Source: an uncultured Colwellia sp.
GTDB lineage: Bacteria; Pseudomonadota; Gammaproteobacteria; Enterobacterales; Alteromonadaceae
DNA: 64,000 bases
Reading direction: 5' to 3'
Assembly: GCA_913062815.1 (NCBI GenBank)
Contig: CAJXWZ010000002.1
Span: 62,001 to 126,000 of the forward strand
Both the position numbers and the translations under genes were made by a program. Positions 37,555 through 46,700 of this stretch are shown here, piece by piece. The notes below the pieces were generated by a model. That model saw nothing but the letters and a program-made list of their open reading frames with translations, ran no database searches and was not told where the DNA came from. How positions within the stretch are numbered: position 1 is the first letter of the stretch; the number at the start of each line of letters is the position of its first letter.

Positions 37555-38442
37555 ATGAAGTCTTTGTACTCTTCAGTATCCCTACTACTTTCTCTGTTGG
37601 TTATGAGTAGCGGAAGTGAAGCTAAATCAAATCCCTTTGCCATTGCCTATACTTCACATGACGATGGTCATCCAGAAATTTATCTTACCGATATTGAAGG
37701 CTCATCAAAAAGTAAAGTTACCAATTTTTCTGGTGGTAACGGCTACTCAGCGTGGTCACCTGATGGAAAGCGTATCGCTTTTTATGCAAAATATGATGAA
37801 AGAAAGACGTGGTCTATTCACACAATGAATAGTGATGGTACAGATAGGAAAAGATTAACTCATGCTGATAATAAATGGGATAATTCACCTACTTGGTCAC
37901 CTGATGGAAGGCAAATTGCTTTTTCAAGAGAATACAAAGATACCGATAAAAATTGGCAACAAGAAATTTGGATTATGAATTCAGATGGCAGCGAACTGAC
38001 CCAAATAAAGTCACTAAAAGGTGGTGGCCCGTATTTTACACAAGACGGTAAAATAGTTTTTCACTCGGAATTCAAAGATAAAAAAAGTGAAATAAGTATT
38101 GCAGATGTTGATGGTAGTAACATAATTCAGTTGACAGATAATGGAGCGGAAGAGTGGCATCCAGAAGTTTCATCTGATGGCAAGCAAATAGCGTTTATGT
38201 CTGATAGAGAAGGAAATTCTGAAATTTATGTAATGAATATAGATGGCTCTAATCAAAAACGGCTAACAAATAACGATGTTGATGATTGGTATCCATCTTG
38301 GTCTCCTGATGGCTCCCAACTAATGTTTTCATCAAAGACCGACGGCATAAGAAATACGTATATTATGAATAGTGATGGTTCTTCAGTAAGAAAAATCATA
38401 TCTAATGGCTCTCAAGCGGCATGGTTGAAAATGCACAAATAA
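37555..38442 (+). CDS. Exported TolB-like PD40 beta-propeller protein
   Basis: Signal peptide (MKSLYSSVSLLLSLLVMSSG, cleavage after SEA), then about six PD40/WD40-like repeats built on the phrase WSPDGKRIAF, for example AWSPDGKRIAFYAKYDE, TWSPDGRQIAFSREYKD, WSPDGSQLMFSSKTDG, with IYVMNIDGSNQKRLT linkers. It lacks the N-terminal TolB domain, so it is not TolB itself. Probably a periplasmic binding or scaffold protein. 295 aa; good AAGGA ribosome-binding site. Confidence 0.85.
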   Translation: MKSLYSSVSLLLSLLVMSSGSEAKSNPFAIAYTSHDDGHPEIYLTDIEGSSKSKVTNFSGGNGYSAWSPDGKRIAFYAKYDERKTWSIHTMNSDGTDRKRLTHADNKWDNSPTWSPDGRQIAFSREYKDTDKNWQQEIWIMNSDGSELTQIKSLKGGGPYFTQDGKIVFHSEFKDKKSEISIADVDGSNIIQLTDNGAEEWHPEVSSDGKQIAFMSDREGNSEIYVMNIDGSNQKRLTNNDVDDWYPSWSPDGSQLMFSSKTDGIRNTYIMNSDGSSVRKIISNGSQAAWLKMHK

Positions 38443-38850
38443 AACCAAGTTGTAAAACCGACTGTACTCTAGTCGGTTTAACATTTGAAATTCATTTTCA
38501 ATGATGTGCTTTTCAATTCTGTAAGTCGTGAACTAACACACAAATGTGATTCTTCGAAAATTTCAAGAGTAGGTGCTCAGGCTTGATAAGTTTTCTAGAT
38601 AATTAAATGAATTAATTTATGATTTGTAGTGCCAGATTTAATGAGGAAATTTATCATAAATTCATAACTAACGAGAATATTAATAGCCTATTTTTAAGTT
38701 GGACTAAATATTAATTCAACGTGCCTGGCAGTCGTAAAATCCACCATAGCGGTCATTCATCATAAAACCGCTAATGCTAACTTTGTGCGCTTTGCCGACG
38801 TTTTCCTCAAATGTTTTTCCATATATTTTCTAATGTATTATTTCTGTCAT

Positions 38851-38872
38851 GTTACTGAGACGTCTCAGTAAC
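38851..38872. repeat. Perfect 22-bp palindrome with TTACTGAG arms
   Basis: GTTACTGAGACGTCTCAGTA plus AC equals its own reverse complement. It shares the core TTACTGAG-N4-CTCAGTAA with the hairpin 80 bp further right. Confidence 0.8.
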
Positions 38873-38922
38873 ACACATCGACCAGTTTATCTCTTTTAAA
38901 ATGTGTTAATTAAACTAAATTT

Positions 38923-38966
38923 GAAGTAGGGATATTACTGAGAAGGCTCAGTAATATCCCTACTTC
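38923..38966. repeat. Perfect 20-bp inverted repeat, 4-base loop
   Basis: The left arm GAAGTAGGGATATTACTGAG is exactly complementary to 38947-38966, around the loop AAGG. No T-run follows on either strand immediately. The inner arms repeat the TTACTGAG/CTCAGTAA core of the palindrome at 38851. Confidence 0.85.
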
Positions 38967-38978
38967 AAGAAAATAAAA

Positions 38979-39006
38979 TAGGGCGATACTATGAGTAATC
39001 GCCCTA
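38979..39006 (-). terminator. Terminator of the M6 protease gene
   Basis: TAGGGCGAT / ATCGCCCTA stem with a 10-base loop, followed on the minus strand by T-rich sequence; 16 bp after the stop codon. Confidence 0.75.
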
Positions 39007-39022
39007 CTTGATAATTATTTAG

Positions 39023-42000
39023 CTATTTTTTTCTCGATAATAAAGTGATTAATAAGCAACCTAATAAAAATGCGTTGGTTGAACCACCAGATGAACTAGA
39101 TTCACTCTTTGGTTTCTCAACGACTTTATTCTGAATCGTAATTGAAACACTACTGCTCACAGTATTAAATCCATCAGTAACTGTTAATTCAAAACTAAAA
39201 GTGGTGTTAGTATCAACGTCTGGAGCGACAAATGAAGGCATTAACGTATCTGCATTGGTCAGTGTAACTGTATCACCACTAGTCTGTTGCCAAGAATAAG
39301 AAAGCGTATCTTCATCTTCATCACTAATAGTTGCATTCAAATTTACCGTATTTCCTTCAACAACCGTTTGATCATTCCCCGCAGAAACAATAGGCGCTCG
39401 GTTAACGTGGTGGATTGTTACATCTATAATGTCGGTAACCGTATCTTGTCCATCTGAAACCGTTAATTCCAAGACTAAAACCTGTGTTTCTGTTACTTCA
39501 GGAGCCGTAAAGATTGGGGTCAAAGTGTGACTATTCTCTATAGAAATTGCCGTACCACTTTGTTGAAGCCAACTAATGGTTAAGGTATCGTCACTATCTT
39601 CATCTGTCGCAGTTGCTGTAAGTGTCACAATACTGCGTTCATCAGCTTCAATATCATCACCAGCACTTATTTGAGGGATATTATTAAGTGCTAGCCGTTC
39701 ATTGATATCAAAGAAATTAAGGTAATTGTTATAAACAACGCCTTTAGCATATTTATCAAGGCGTCTAGCTAAACAACTGGATATAACTGTTTTTGCCTCA
39801 ATTGAGCCTGTTGTTTTACTTAATGAACATGTTCCTTCTATGTCTAACCATTGCTCAGCATCTTGGTCATAGTATTGACCTGCAGTCGTTAAAATATTTG
39901 TAAACTCACCTTCTGTAGAAGTTCCAATAATATCGCTATATATCAACTCTTCACTGGCACTTTGGTCTACGTTTATACTTATCCCTTCATAGATGTTTTC
40001 ACCTGCTACTGAATTAACACTTGTTCTTTCATGAGTTACATTTACACCTAAAAAATTTTGTAAGTCAGGTGTTAAAGCCAAAACATTTTCACCCTCTAGA
40101 ATCAATTTGCCGCCTTGTTCGATGTATGCTTGTATATTATTTATCTCTTCTGAGGTTGCAGATCTAGCAATCCCATACGAGTATATGTGACCATCACCGT
40201 CATCTAACCAAGGTCCATTGGTTGCCCCATAGTTCAGATGAACAAAGCTAAAGTCATCGGTAGATAAAGGCGGGATGAAATCAATGGTTATTGTTGCTAT
40301 ACCGGCGTCAGCTAGCATGTTTAATAACAACTCATCTTGGTCTTTATTAATTGCAACTAGTAGGGCACGTGGCTGATCATCTAAATAAACAATTTCGACA
40401 TTCTCAGAGCTGGCGTACTCGGAGTTGCTCGTGGCGACCACCTTCAATTGGTGTTGACCAGCAGAGATTAAATCATTAGTTAAGGTTACCGAATAGGGTG
40501 ACGTGTCAAAGGTATGCACTAGTTGTTCATCGATGAATAATTCTAATTTTTTTAAGTCGGCTTCTGGGTCTATATTAATACTGAGTTGCTGTTCTGACCT
40601 TATGATTTGATGATGCTCAATATCAGCAATAGAAAAATTAATGACTGAAGGATAAACTTCTGCACTGAGACTTATTTGTTCTTCTAAATGGTTAATATCT
40701 TGAATAACAGCACCGCTATGCAGATCGTCATTATTTTTACTTTGAGGAATGCTATTAGGAGAAAATTCTTGTCCCGTCGTAAAAAAATCCTCTTTATCTG
40801 CATTTGATTTATTTAATTCAATTTCCTCCAGACCATCTGCTTGTATTAAGCGAATAAACTTATTATCTGAATAGCTATTATCATTTTCAAACCAACCCCA
40901 TTCATTTAACGTCGCATCAACATGCCATATAATAAGACCTTCGCCGGGTAGGTTAATATCATTTAGGCTTTTATCACGATATTGAACAATAAAAAATTCA
41001 TCATATTTTGTTGTTTCGTCAGCATCTTTTTTCAACAATATGGCATCAGTGCTTTGACTTGAAGGCAAAAGTGATATGTCAGTAGCTTCACCATTAAGAA
41101 CAATAGGTGTTAACCAGCCTAAAATATATTTACTAAACGCATTATGATCGTGGCTACCACCCATTTGGTCTAAGCCACCTACACCGCCTCTTGGTCCAAT
41201 AGAGTCATTGTAATCATAATAGTCAGCTAACCCTAATGCATGCCCTGTTTCATGAATTAGAGTGGATGGAGAAAAGGGACCTTCATCTTCGTTATATGAT
41301 ATTTGTTGCCATGAAATATCATTGATAGTTTTACCATCGACAACAAATGAGTCATCATAAAAGCTAGAAAAAGTACCCCACCATAAACTGGCCCATTCGC
41401 CGGTAGGACCGGTCCAAATAACCGCGACATAATCAATAGTACCGTTGCCATCATTGTCATACTGGCTAAAATCGTGACCCAGAGCATCATGATGGGTGAT
41501 GGCATCTTTAATTACTTGTTGTTTTACTTGCCAAGAATTTCCTTCGTCTAGTGGTCGTTCATAATCAGTTTGATACCAATCAAGTACATTGCCTTGAATA
41601 TCAAGTTGATCATATGAAGAGCGTTTGTAAAAACTATTTTGGCTATCGTAAGGGTATTCATCTGCATTACCTTCACCAAAAATACGGCTTTCGACCGACT
41701 CTCTATTATTAATTTCCGAATGCACGTAGTCTTGAAACTCAACCAGCAATATCAACATCTTCGGCGTACCGGTACTCGGAAAATAACCTGTTAATGGATC
41801 GTTAGCTTGATTATTACTTAGAATTTTTGAGTTTGTTGAAGATTTGAAGTGTTTCTTATGGAAATTCGCGACTAGGCTTTTATTAAATTTATACGTTCCT
41901 AAAGATTTAGCCTGCTCGGCTCTTTTAGCTAAGGAGCCATCTTTCTTATATTTCGCTAGCTGTTCCTTGCTGGGAGGTTGAGTTGCATAAGAAGGTAATG

Positions 42001-42043
42001 AAAAGGCAACGATAGATAACAAAAGTAAAATTTTTTTAAACAT
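39023..42043 (-). CDS. Secreted M6-family metalloprotease with PKD-like repeats and GlyGly-CTERM
   Basis: 1006 aa. Signal peptide MFKKILLLLSIVAFSLPSYA. The immune-inhibitor-A type M6 domain has the zinc motif HETGH in LIHETGHALGLADYYDY (~residue 263). Residues ~480-560 look Ig-like, and two PKD/REJ-like repeats lie near 780-970 (NRAPIVSAGNDQTVVEGN). The C-terminus, SGGSTNAFLLGCLLITLLSR followed by KK, is a GlyGly-CTERM: a short Gly/Ser motif, a membrane helix and basic residues, normally cut by rhombosortase after type II secretion. AAAGGA lies 5 bp before ATG. Predicted surface-attached or released protease. Confidence 0.92.
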   Translation of the reverse strand: MFKKILLLLSIVAFSLPSYATQPPSKEQLAKYKKDGSLAKRAEQAKSLGTYKFNKSLVANFHKKHFKSSTNSKILSNNQANDPLTGYFPSTGTPKMLILLVEFQDYVHSEINNRESVESRIFGEGNADEYPYDSQNSFYKRSSYDQLDIQGNVLDWYQTDYERPLDEGNSWQVKQQVIKDAITHHDALGHDFSQYDNDGNGTIDYVAVIWTGPTGEWASLWWGTFSSFYDDSFVVDGKTINDISWQQISYNEDEGPFSPSTLIHETGHALGLADYYDYNDSIGPRGGVGGLDQMGGSHDHNAFSKYILGWLTPIVLNGEATDISLLPSSQSTDAILLKKDADETTKYDEFFIVQYRDKSLNDINLPGEGLIIWHVDATLNEWGWFENDNSYSDNKFIRLIQADGLEEIELNKSNADKEDFFTTGQEFSPNSIPQSKNNDDLHSGAVIQDINHLEEQISLSAEVYPSVINFSIADIEHHQIIRSEQQLSINIDPEADLKKLELFIDEQLVHTFDTSPYSVTLTNDLISAGQHQLKVVATSNSEYASSENVEIVYLDDQPRALLVAINKDQDELLLNMLADAGIATITIDFIPPLSTDDFSFVHLNYGATNGPWLDDGDGHIYSYGIARSATSEEINNIQAYIEQGGKLILEGENVLALTPDLQNFLGVNVTHERTSVNSVAGENIYEGISINVDQSASEELIYSDIIGTSTEGEFTNILTTAGQYYDQDAEQWLDIEGTCSLSKTTGSIEAKTVISSCLARRLDKYAKGVVYNNYLNFFDINERLALNNIPQISAGDDIEADERSIVTLTATATDEDSDDTLTISWLQQSGTAISIENSHTLTPIFTAPEVTETQVLVLELTVSDGQDTVTDIIDVTIHHVNRAPIVSAGNDQTVVEGNTVNLNATISDEDEDTLSYSWQQTSGDTVTLTNADTLMPSFVAPDVDTNTTFSFELTVTDGFNTVSSSVSITIQNKVVEKPKSESSSSGGSTNAFLLGCLLITLLSRKK

Positions 42044-42464
42044 TTTAATCCTTTAAGTTGTGTTAAAAACACATAACTATAGGATATAAGTTTTGATTAA
42101 GCAATCCTTGCTGGTTGAAGTAATGGAAATATAATTGTTGGTTAGGTTCTGCTGTACATTATAGCCAGCTATTACTTGGATGTTTAAAATGAGGCATTAT
42201 CAATACAAAATCTAATCCAAATCAGCTTTAAGTGGCAACCACCTAATGTCTCGAATGTGGTAAAAGTGATCGTACAGAGACAACACGCCACTGACGGCAA
42301 TGAGCTTGCAGGGGACATCGCAAAAAAGCGATTGAACATTACTGTGATTGGCTCCTGCGCCACCGAAGTGGTCATTTGAAAGGCAAGTCAGAGCATACTC
42401 TTTTGTTGCTCAGTTGCGAAAACAGTAGTAATCAGGTAGCCGATAAATTTCAATTACCTGTATA
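42044..42464. other. Intergenic region with a possible decayed coding remnant
   Basis: 421 bp. Between about 42190 and 42460 the plus strand has two overlapping frames open for 55-65 codons with no start codon or ribosome-binding site; one contains GHRKKAIEHYCDWLLRHRSG. Base composition is richer in G+C than the flanks. It might be the remnant of a transferred gene. I do not recognise the family. A weak CAGGTA/TACCTG hairpin precedes the next gene's stop. Confidence 0.35.
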
Positions 42465-42932
42465 TTAATAGCGATATCCAACACTAAAGAATGGGTAATG
42501 ATCATCTTTATACACGCTGTAACTAACTCCTAAAGACCAGCCAGACTCTCTAATTTTGTGAAAATGGTATTTGTATCCAACAGATAAACCATAATCGACA
42601 TCTATCTTGTATTCTAGGTTTTCGGTAAGGTATTTATTAACATTTAACACGCCTGAATATAAGTTAACTGAATTGTTGCTATCTAAATAGAAATTCATTC
42701 CAATGCCACCACCAACTTGTTCATTTGTTTGGTTTGAATAGCTGAAAATACCAACGGAACCGTAAACATCAAAAACTTTTCCTCCTATTGGAAAATGAAA
42801 TTGTGTGCCGATACCCCCATACTCAACTCCTATCCCAAACTCTAAAAACGAATTATCTTTAGCAATGGCAAATATTGGGAACATTGTAAGTAACAATACT
42901 GCAATACCCCTCAAAAACGGCTTGAATTTCAA
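42465..42932 (-). CDS. Small outer-membrane beta-barrel-like protein
   Basis: 155 aa with a signal peptide (MKFKPFLRGIAVLLLTMFPI, cleavage after AIA). The mature part alternates polar and aromatic residues in short strands (VFDVYGSVGIFSYS, YKIDVDYGLSVGYKYHFH) and ends in VGYRY, a C-terminal aromatic typical of outer-membrane barrels. About 8 strands fit the length. No closer family recognised. The start is TTG 42932, with AGGAG 7 bp upstream. Confidence 0.72.
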   Translation of the reverse strand: MKFKPFLRGIAVLLLTMFPIFAIAKDNSFLEFGIGVEYGGIGTQFHFPIGGKVFDVYGSVGIFSYSNQTNEQVGGGIGMNFYLDSNNSVNLYSGVLNVNKYLTENLEYKIDVDYGLSVGYKYHFHKIRESGWSLGVSYSVYKDDHYPFFSVGYRY

Positions 42933-43341
42933 CTGCTATCTCCTATGTGATAGTTTTAATTTGTAATAAGAAGTATTATTGAGGGAATCTATTAATTGAA
43001 TAAATATGAAACTTTCCATGTATATATCAAATTCGTCCCTGAAAAATAATTTGATGTTAACGACCGTAAATCGCTATATGCGAACAATAAGCTTTTCAAC
43101 TTCTTACGTCAACAAAGCTGCATTGTGTCGCCCTGATATTTGAAGCTGCTTGAGCTCGTCTTAACTAGTACACTTGTAAGGTATTCAACGCTGTTTACTA
43201 TTTTGATTATTCAAAGATGATTGTCAATTTATTGTTGTTCTTACTGTTTCAATTTCCCTTTAAGTCATGAAAATCCATAAATTCTCCTAAAGTGAGACTT
43301 AAAATTTACTTTTAAGCTTACGGTCAAAATATAGGAAATTT
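42933..43341. other. Divergent intergenic region, nothing identified
   Basis: 409 bp between two divergent genes for envelope proteins. It presumably holds both promoters. I see no recognisable regulator site, RNA gene or short coding sequence with a ribosome-binding site. Confidence 0.4.
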
Positions 43342-43986
43342 ATGATGTTAAGGTACAAGCTAGTTTCGCTGTTGTTTTTATTGCTGATTTCCCGCACTAC
43401 GCTTGCAGGTATCATCACAATTGATTACGACGTACAAGATATATGGTGGTTGAATGGCCAAGCAAAAACTAATAATACTGAGTTAACGACAGATGATGTA
43501 AACATAAGTGACAGCCGAATTGGTGTTATGTTTACCGATCTAAGCTCCTTAGAGGGTTATCAAATTCAAAGTGCAGAACTACAAATGTATCGTTATATAG
43601 GCGGCTTTCTTCCTAATGATATGACCATTAATTTGTTTAACATCACTGAAAGTTGGTCTGAAACCTCAGTAGTTCCAAGTTTTGACGATTATGCTGTTAC
43701 GAGTTTAACTTTTGGTGTTAACGAAGCGAGGGGCTGGCATTTATGGAATATCACAGAATTAGTGCAAGGCTGGTTATTTGAAGAGGTTATTAATAATGGC
43801 GTTATGCTGGCAGGATCAGGAGAAAATAGGTTTCAAAAATTTTACAGTAGTGAAAAAGTTGGCTTTAGCCCCAAATTAGTGATAAATGTTGTTGATGTAC
43901 CTGAGCCATCAACTTGGGTATTAATGATTTTGTGTTTGCTCTTTTTTTATATAGAAAACAGAAAGCAGAAAGCAGAAAACAAATAA
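43342..43986 (+). CDS. PEP-CTERM exported protein with a DNRLRE-like domain
   Basis: 214 aa. Signal peptide ending TTLA, then a beta-rich domain resembling DNRLRE/carbohydrate-binding modules (SAELQMYRYIGGFLPNDMTI, LFNITESWSETS, WNITELVQGWLFE). The tail VPEPSTWVLMILCLLFFYIE plus a basic end is a PEP-CTERM, recognised by exosortase in organisms that make exopolysaccharide. No exosortase gene is in the window. The last codons contain a 7-bp tandem repeat. AGGA lies 5 bp before ATG 43342. Confidence 0.83.
   Translation: MMLRYKLVSLLFLLLISRTTLAGIITIDYDVQDIWWLNGQAKTNNTELTTDDVNISDSRIGVMFTDLSSLEGYQIQSAELQMYRYIGGFLPNDMTINLFNITESWSETSVVPSFDDYAVTSLTFGVNEARGWHLWNITELVQGWLFEEVINNGVMLAGSGENRFQKFYSSEKVGFSPKLVINVVDVPEPSTWVLMILCLLFFYIENRKQKAENK
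43959..43979 (+). repeat. 7-bp tandem repeat in the PEP-CTERM gene tail
   Basis: CAGAAAG, CAGAAAG, CAGAAAA in a row, just before the stop codon. Gain or loss of a unit would shift the frame of only the last few residues. Confidence 0.7.
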
Positions 43987-44017
43987 AACCTAAGTTACTC
44001 ATGTTAAGGAAGCGCAG

Positions 44018-44599
44018 ATGAAAACACTTTTTGATAAACACTCAAGTAAAAGTGAAGCAATGCTAACGGCTATTGCTCATATGCCGACTAAAAGTTTACC
44101 TGTATTGATGGATAGTGACTTTCAACAAACATTAACCGATGTCGATTATATGCGAGTTGCTGTTTTGTTAGCGCAAAAAAGCTATAACGAAGGCGGTTGC
44201 CCAATTGGTGCAGTAATCGTTGATGACTCAAGTCAACAAATCGTTGGTAAAGGGCATAATACCCTTGTTCAAGAAAGCCATCCTTATAATCACGGTGAAA
44301 CCTCTGCCATACGGGATGCAGGCCGAATAGATTTTAGTAAAACTACGCTATTTACCAGTCTTAGTCCTTGCGATGTTTGTGCAACATTATTGTATATGAG
44401 GGGCTTTAATCGTGTTGTTGTTGGTGATATTACCAATGCTAATGGTAATGAAGCTTTGCTTGTGAAAAAAGGTGTGCAAGTTGATATTTTAGAAGATGCC
44501 CAAGGTATTGCATTGTATGCTAAATTTAGAAAGGAAAAGCCAGCGCAAGACCTTGAAGATTGGCAGGGACTAAGTGGTTTAAATAATGCCGAACAATAA
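44018..44599 (+). CDS. Nucleoside/cytosine deaminase-like zinc enzyme
   Basis: 193 aa, CMP/dCMP deaminase fold from residue ~45. Zinc site: His and catalytic Glu in HGETSAIRDAG and two Cys in SLSPCDVCATLLYMRG. The order of motifs and phrases such as GCPIGAVIVDD, GKGHNTLVQ and LFTSLSPCDVC resemble fungal-type cytosine deaminase more than tRNA adenosine deaminase TadA. It likely deaminates a free base or nucleoside for pyrimidine or purine salvage. The first ~40 residues are an extension without known function. AAGGA before ATG. Confidence 0.87.
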   Translation: MKTLFDKHSSKSEAMLTAIAHMPTKSLPVLMDSDFQQTLTDVDYMRVAVLLAQKSYNEGGCPIGAVIVDDSSQQIVGKGHNTLVQESHPYNHGETSAIRDAGRIDFSKTTLFTSLSPCDVCATLLYMRGFNRVVVGDITNANGNEALLVKKGVQVDILEDAQGIALYAKFRKEKPAQDLEDWQGLSGLNNAEQ

Positions 44600-44646
44600 A
44601 TGAAATAAAGTCGTTAGCGCTTTTACTGCATTTATTGGGCAAGTTT

Positions 44647-46668
44647 TTAATGTATGGGCTGCGTTGGCAGCTTGCATACTACTTTTAGTCCGCCTAACGT
44701 AGAGTGCTCTGCGTAAATTTCGCCGCTATGCGCTTCAATTAAGCTTTTACATATAGATAAACCAAGCCCTGAGCCACCGGTTTCTCTACTTCTTGATGCT
44801 TCTACTCGATATAAGCGCTCGAATATAGAGCTGAGTTCTTCTTCTGATACGCCAGGGGCAGTATCTGACATTGAGAAATATAGCCAATCCTTTTTATAGA
44901 CAACCTCTAAAATAACGCGGCCAGGTTTATTGGTATATTTAACACTGTTCATAAGTAGGTTAGTCAGTACTTGCTTAAGGCGTTCTTTGTCAAAACAAAT
45001 CTGTAAATCAGCAGGGAGTTCTTTCTTTAATTCAAAGGTAAGTTGGCGCTGTTTGACAAGTTGCTTTAGCTCAAACTTCCAATCGCTTAAGGTATTATTG
45101 AGTTCAAACGTGGTTTTGTTGAGTTGCAAAACCCCAATGTCTGACTGCGCAAGTTGATGAATATCATCAATTAAGTGTTGAATATCGTCTAATTTATTAT
45201 CAAGGGCGTCATAGCTTACTTGAATGTCTTCTTCTAAATCATCTTTTAGTGATTCGACTTGTAATTTTAATACGGTTAGTGGTGTGCCAAGCTCGTGAGA
45301 GACATCTGCAAGCAATTGGTTTTTTTGCTTAAGTAAGGCAGCCGCCGTTTCTTTTTCTTGAGTTAATGTATTTCGGCGTTGAACTTGTAAATATGAAAAA
45401 GAAATAAGTAATACAACCACTAAAAAAGCAATAACGGCTAAGTAATTAAAACGTTGCTCTAACAATAGATTGTCGAGTTGCTCCAAGTTACCGTTATGGA
45501 TTTGAGTGGCAATGGCAGTAGATTTTTTGATGAATTCTCGCTTTGCATATTCAGATTTTCCAAGTAACTCAAAGGCCTTATTCAGTGAAGCTTGTTGTAG
45601 GCCACTCTTCATCAAAATTAATGGCTCAGCTTCAATTTTAATTGGAGGCAAGCCGGGGTATTCTTTTTCTAATAAATTGAGTGTTTCAAAACTTTCTGTG
45701 AGCTGGTTGTCGCGAAAATACATTAAGCTCAGTTGCTCATAGGCAGCTCTTATATAAGCAGAATGAGAAGTCAAAGTCCTTAATTCAACTGCTTTGTGAA
45801 AATATGAAATAGCCAATGGCCATTTATTTTGCGCTCTTGCTAATACAGCTGCATGATAATTAGCAAAAAAAGGTAAATCAGTAAATTCTGGGTGTTGTTG
45901 CGCAAAGCTGAGTAACTCGTCAATATGCTGCTGTGCCAATATATATTCTGCCATATCAGTAGCAGCAACAATCAAGTTTCTTAGCATGAAATAAACACCT
46001 TGATAATCTGCTGCAAGCAGCCACTTGTTTTTGGCAATTAAGTTATATTGATATGCTTTATCAAAGATAGAGAGTTTTCTATAGATCAATGCTGTTTCAT
46101 TATAAATGGTTGCTTGCTCTTCGTCTTTGAGCAAACTTTGCTGCGCTAAATCAATGGCTTGATCTAATATGGCGAGCGCTTGCGGAACATCTTTAGTTTT
46201 TTCGTATACACAAGTACTTTGTGAGCTTAAGGTGGTTGCTAACCTTGCTTGTTCCGTTGCAATTTCTAGCAAAATATCTACAGCTTTATCAATGTCATCA
46301 CAATAGCTTAATAGTGATGAATCTACTCTATAGAGACTGTTAGAGCGTACAATGTAGTTGCGGGCTAATAGCAGCGGTAATTTTTTGTTATGATTTTCAA
46401 TAAGACGAATTGATTGACTAGCAGAGTCTATAGATTGTTGAAACAAGCTGTTTTGCTGTTGTACAAGGGCCAATAAATTCCAATAAGACGCTTGCTCTGT
46501 AACATTAGCATGCAAAAATGATGCTTTCGCTTTATTTAGGTCTGCTAATTTAACTTCTACATTGCTTTGCGAGGATAAATTTTTCTCCAGTTCATCAAAG
46601 GATTGCGCTATGGCAATATTAATAAGTAAGTAGCAGAAAACACAAAAGCTGTAAAAAAATTTAATCAT
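44647..46668 (-). CDS. TPR-containing sensor histidine kinase, BaeS-like (second of tandem pair)
   Basis: 673 aa: signal peptide (cleavage after AIA), ~380 residues of periplasmic helical repeats of TPR type, a membrane segment (YLAVIAFLVVVLLISFSYLQ), coiled coil, then kinase core. The phospho-His is in LLADVSHELGTPLTVLKLQ; the N-box is KQVLTNLLMNSVKYTNKPG; G1 is SDTAPGVSEEEL; GGSGLGLSICKS follows. It lies 32 bp downstream of a paralogous kinase on the same strand and is probably co-transcribed. No response regulator is adjacent, and no HAMP domain is visible. Confidence 0.9.
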   Translation of the reverse strand: MIKFFYSFCVFCYLLINIAIAQSFDELEKNLSSQSNVEVKLADLNKAKASFLHANVTEQASYWNLLALVQQQNSLFQQSIDSASQSIRLIENHNKKLPLLLARNYIVRSNSLYRVDSSLLSYCDDIDKAVDILLEIATEQARLATTLSSQSTCVYEKTKDVPQALAILDQAIDLAQQSLLKDEEQATIYNETALIYRKLSIFDKAYQYNLIAKNKWLLAADYQGVYFMLRNLIVAATDMAEYILAQQHIDELLSFAQQHPEFTDLPFFANYHAAVLARAQNKWPLAISYFHKAVELRTLTSHSAYIRAAYEQLSLMYFRDNQLTESFETLNLLEKEYPGLPPIKIEAEPLILMKSGLQQASLNKAFELLGKSEYAKREFIKKSTAIATQIHNGNLEQLDNLLLEQRFNYLAVIAFLVVVLLISFSYLQVQRRNTLTQEKETAAALLKQKNQLLADVSHELGTPLTVLKLQVESLKDDLEEDIQVSYDALDNKLDDIQHLIDDIHQLAQSDIGVLQLNKTTFELNNTLSDWKFELKQLVKQRQLTFELKKELPADLQICFDKERLKQVLTNLLMNSVKYTNKPGRVILEVVYKKDWLYFSMSDTAPGVSEEELSSIFERLYRVEASRSRETGGSGLGLSICKSLIEAHSGEIYAEHSTLGGLKVVCKLPTQPIH

Positions 46669-46700
46669 TATTTAGCCCATTAAATGAAATTTTAACTTTA

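Larger units (their letters stand above)
38443..39022. other. Hairpin-rich intergenic region
   Basis: 580 bp without a credible gene but with five inverted repeats: AAACCGACT/AGTCGGTTT at 38455-38479 (weak terminator for the propeller gene), AATTTATGAT/ATCATAAATT at 38614-38662, a perfect 22-bp palindrome at 38851-38872, a perfect 20-bp stem at 38923-38966, and the protease terminator at 38979-39006. Confidence 0.7.

Noticed and set aside
38851..38872. MetJ operator, because the palindrome contains AGACGTCT
   Set aside because: Only one perfect 8-mer is present and MetJ needs at least two adjacent boxes; the symmetry extends well beyond it and is shared with a neighbour lacking the box.
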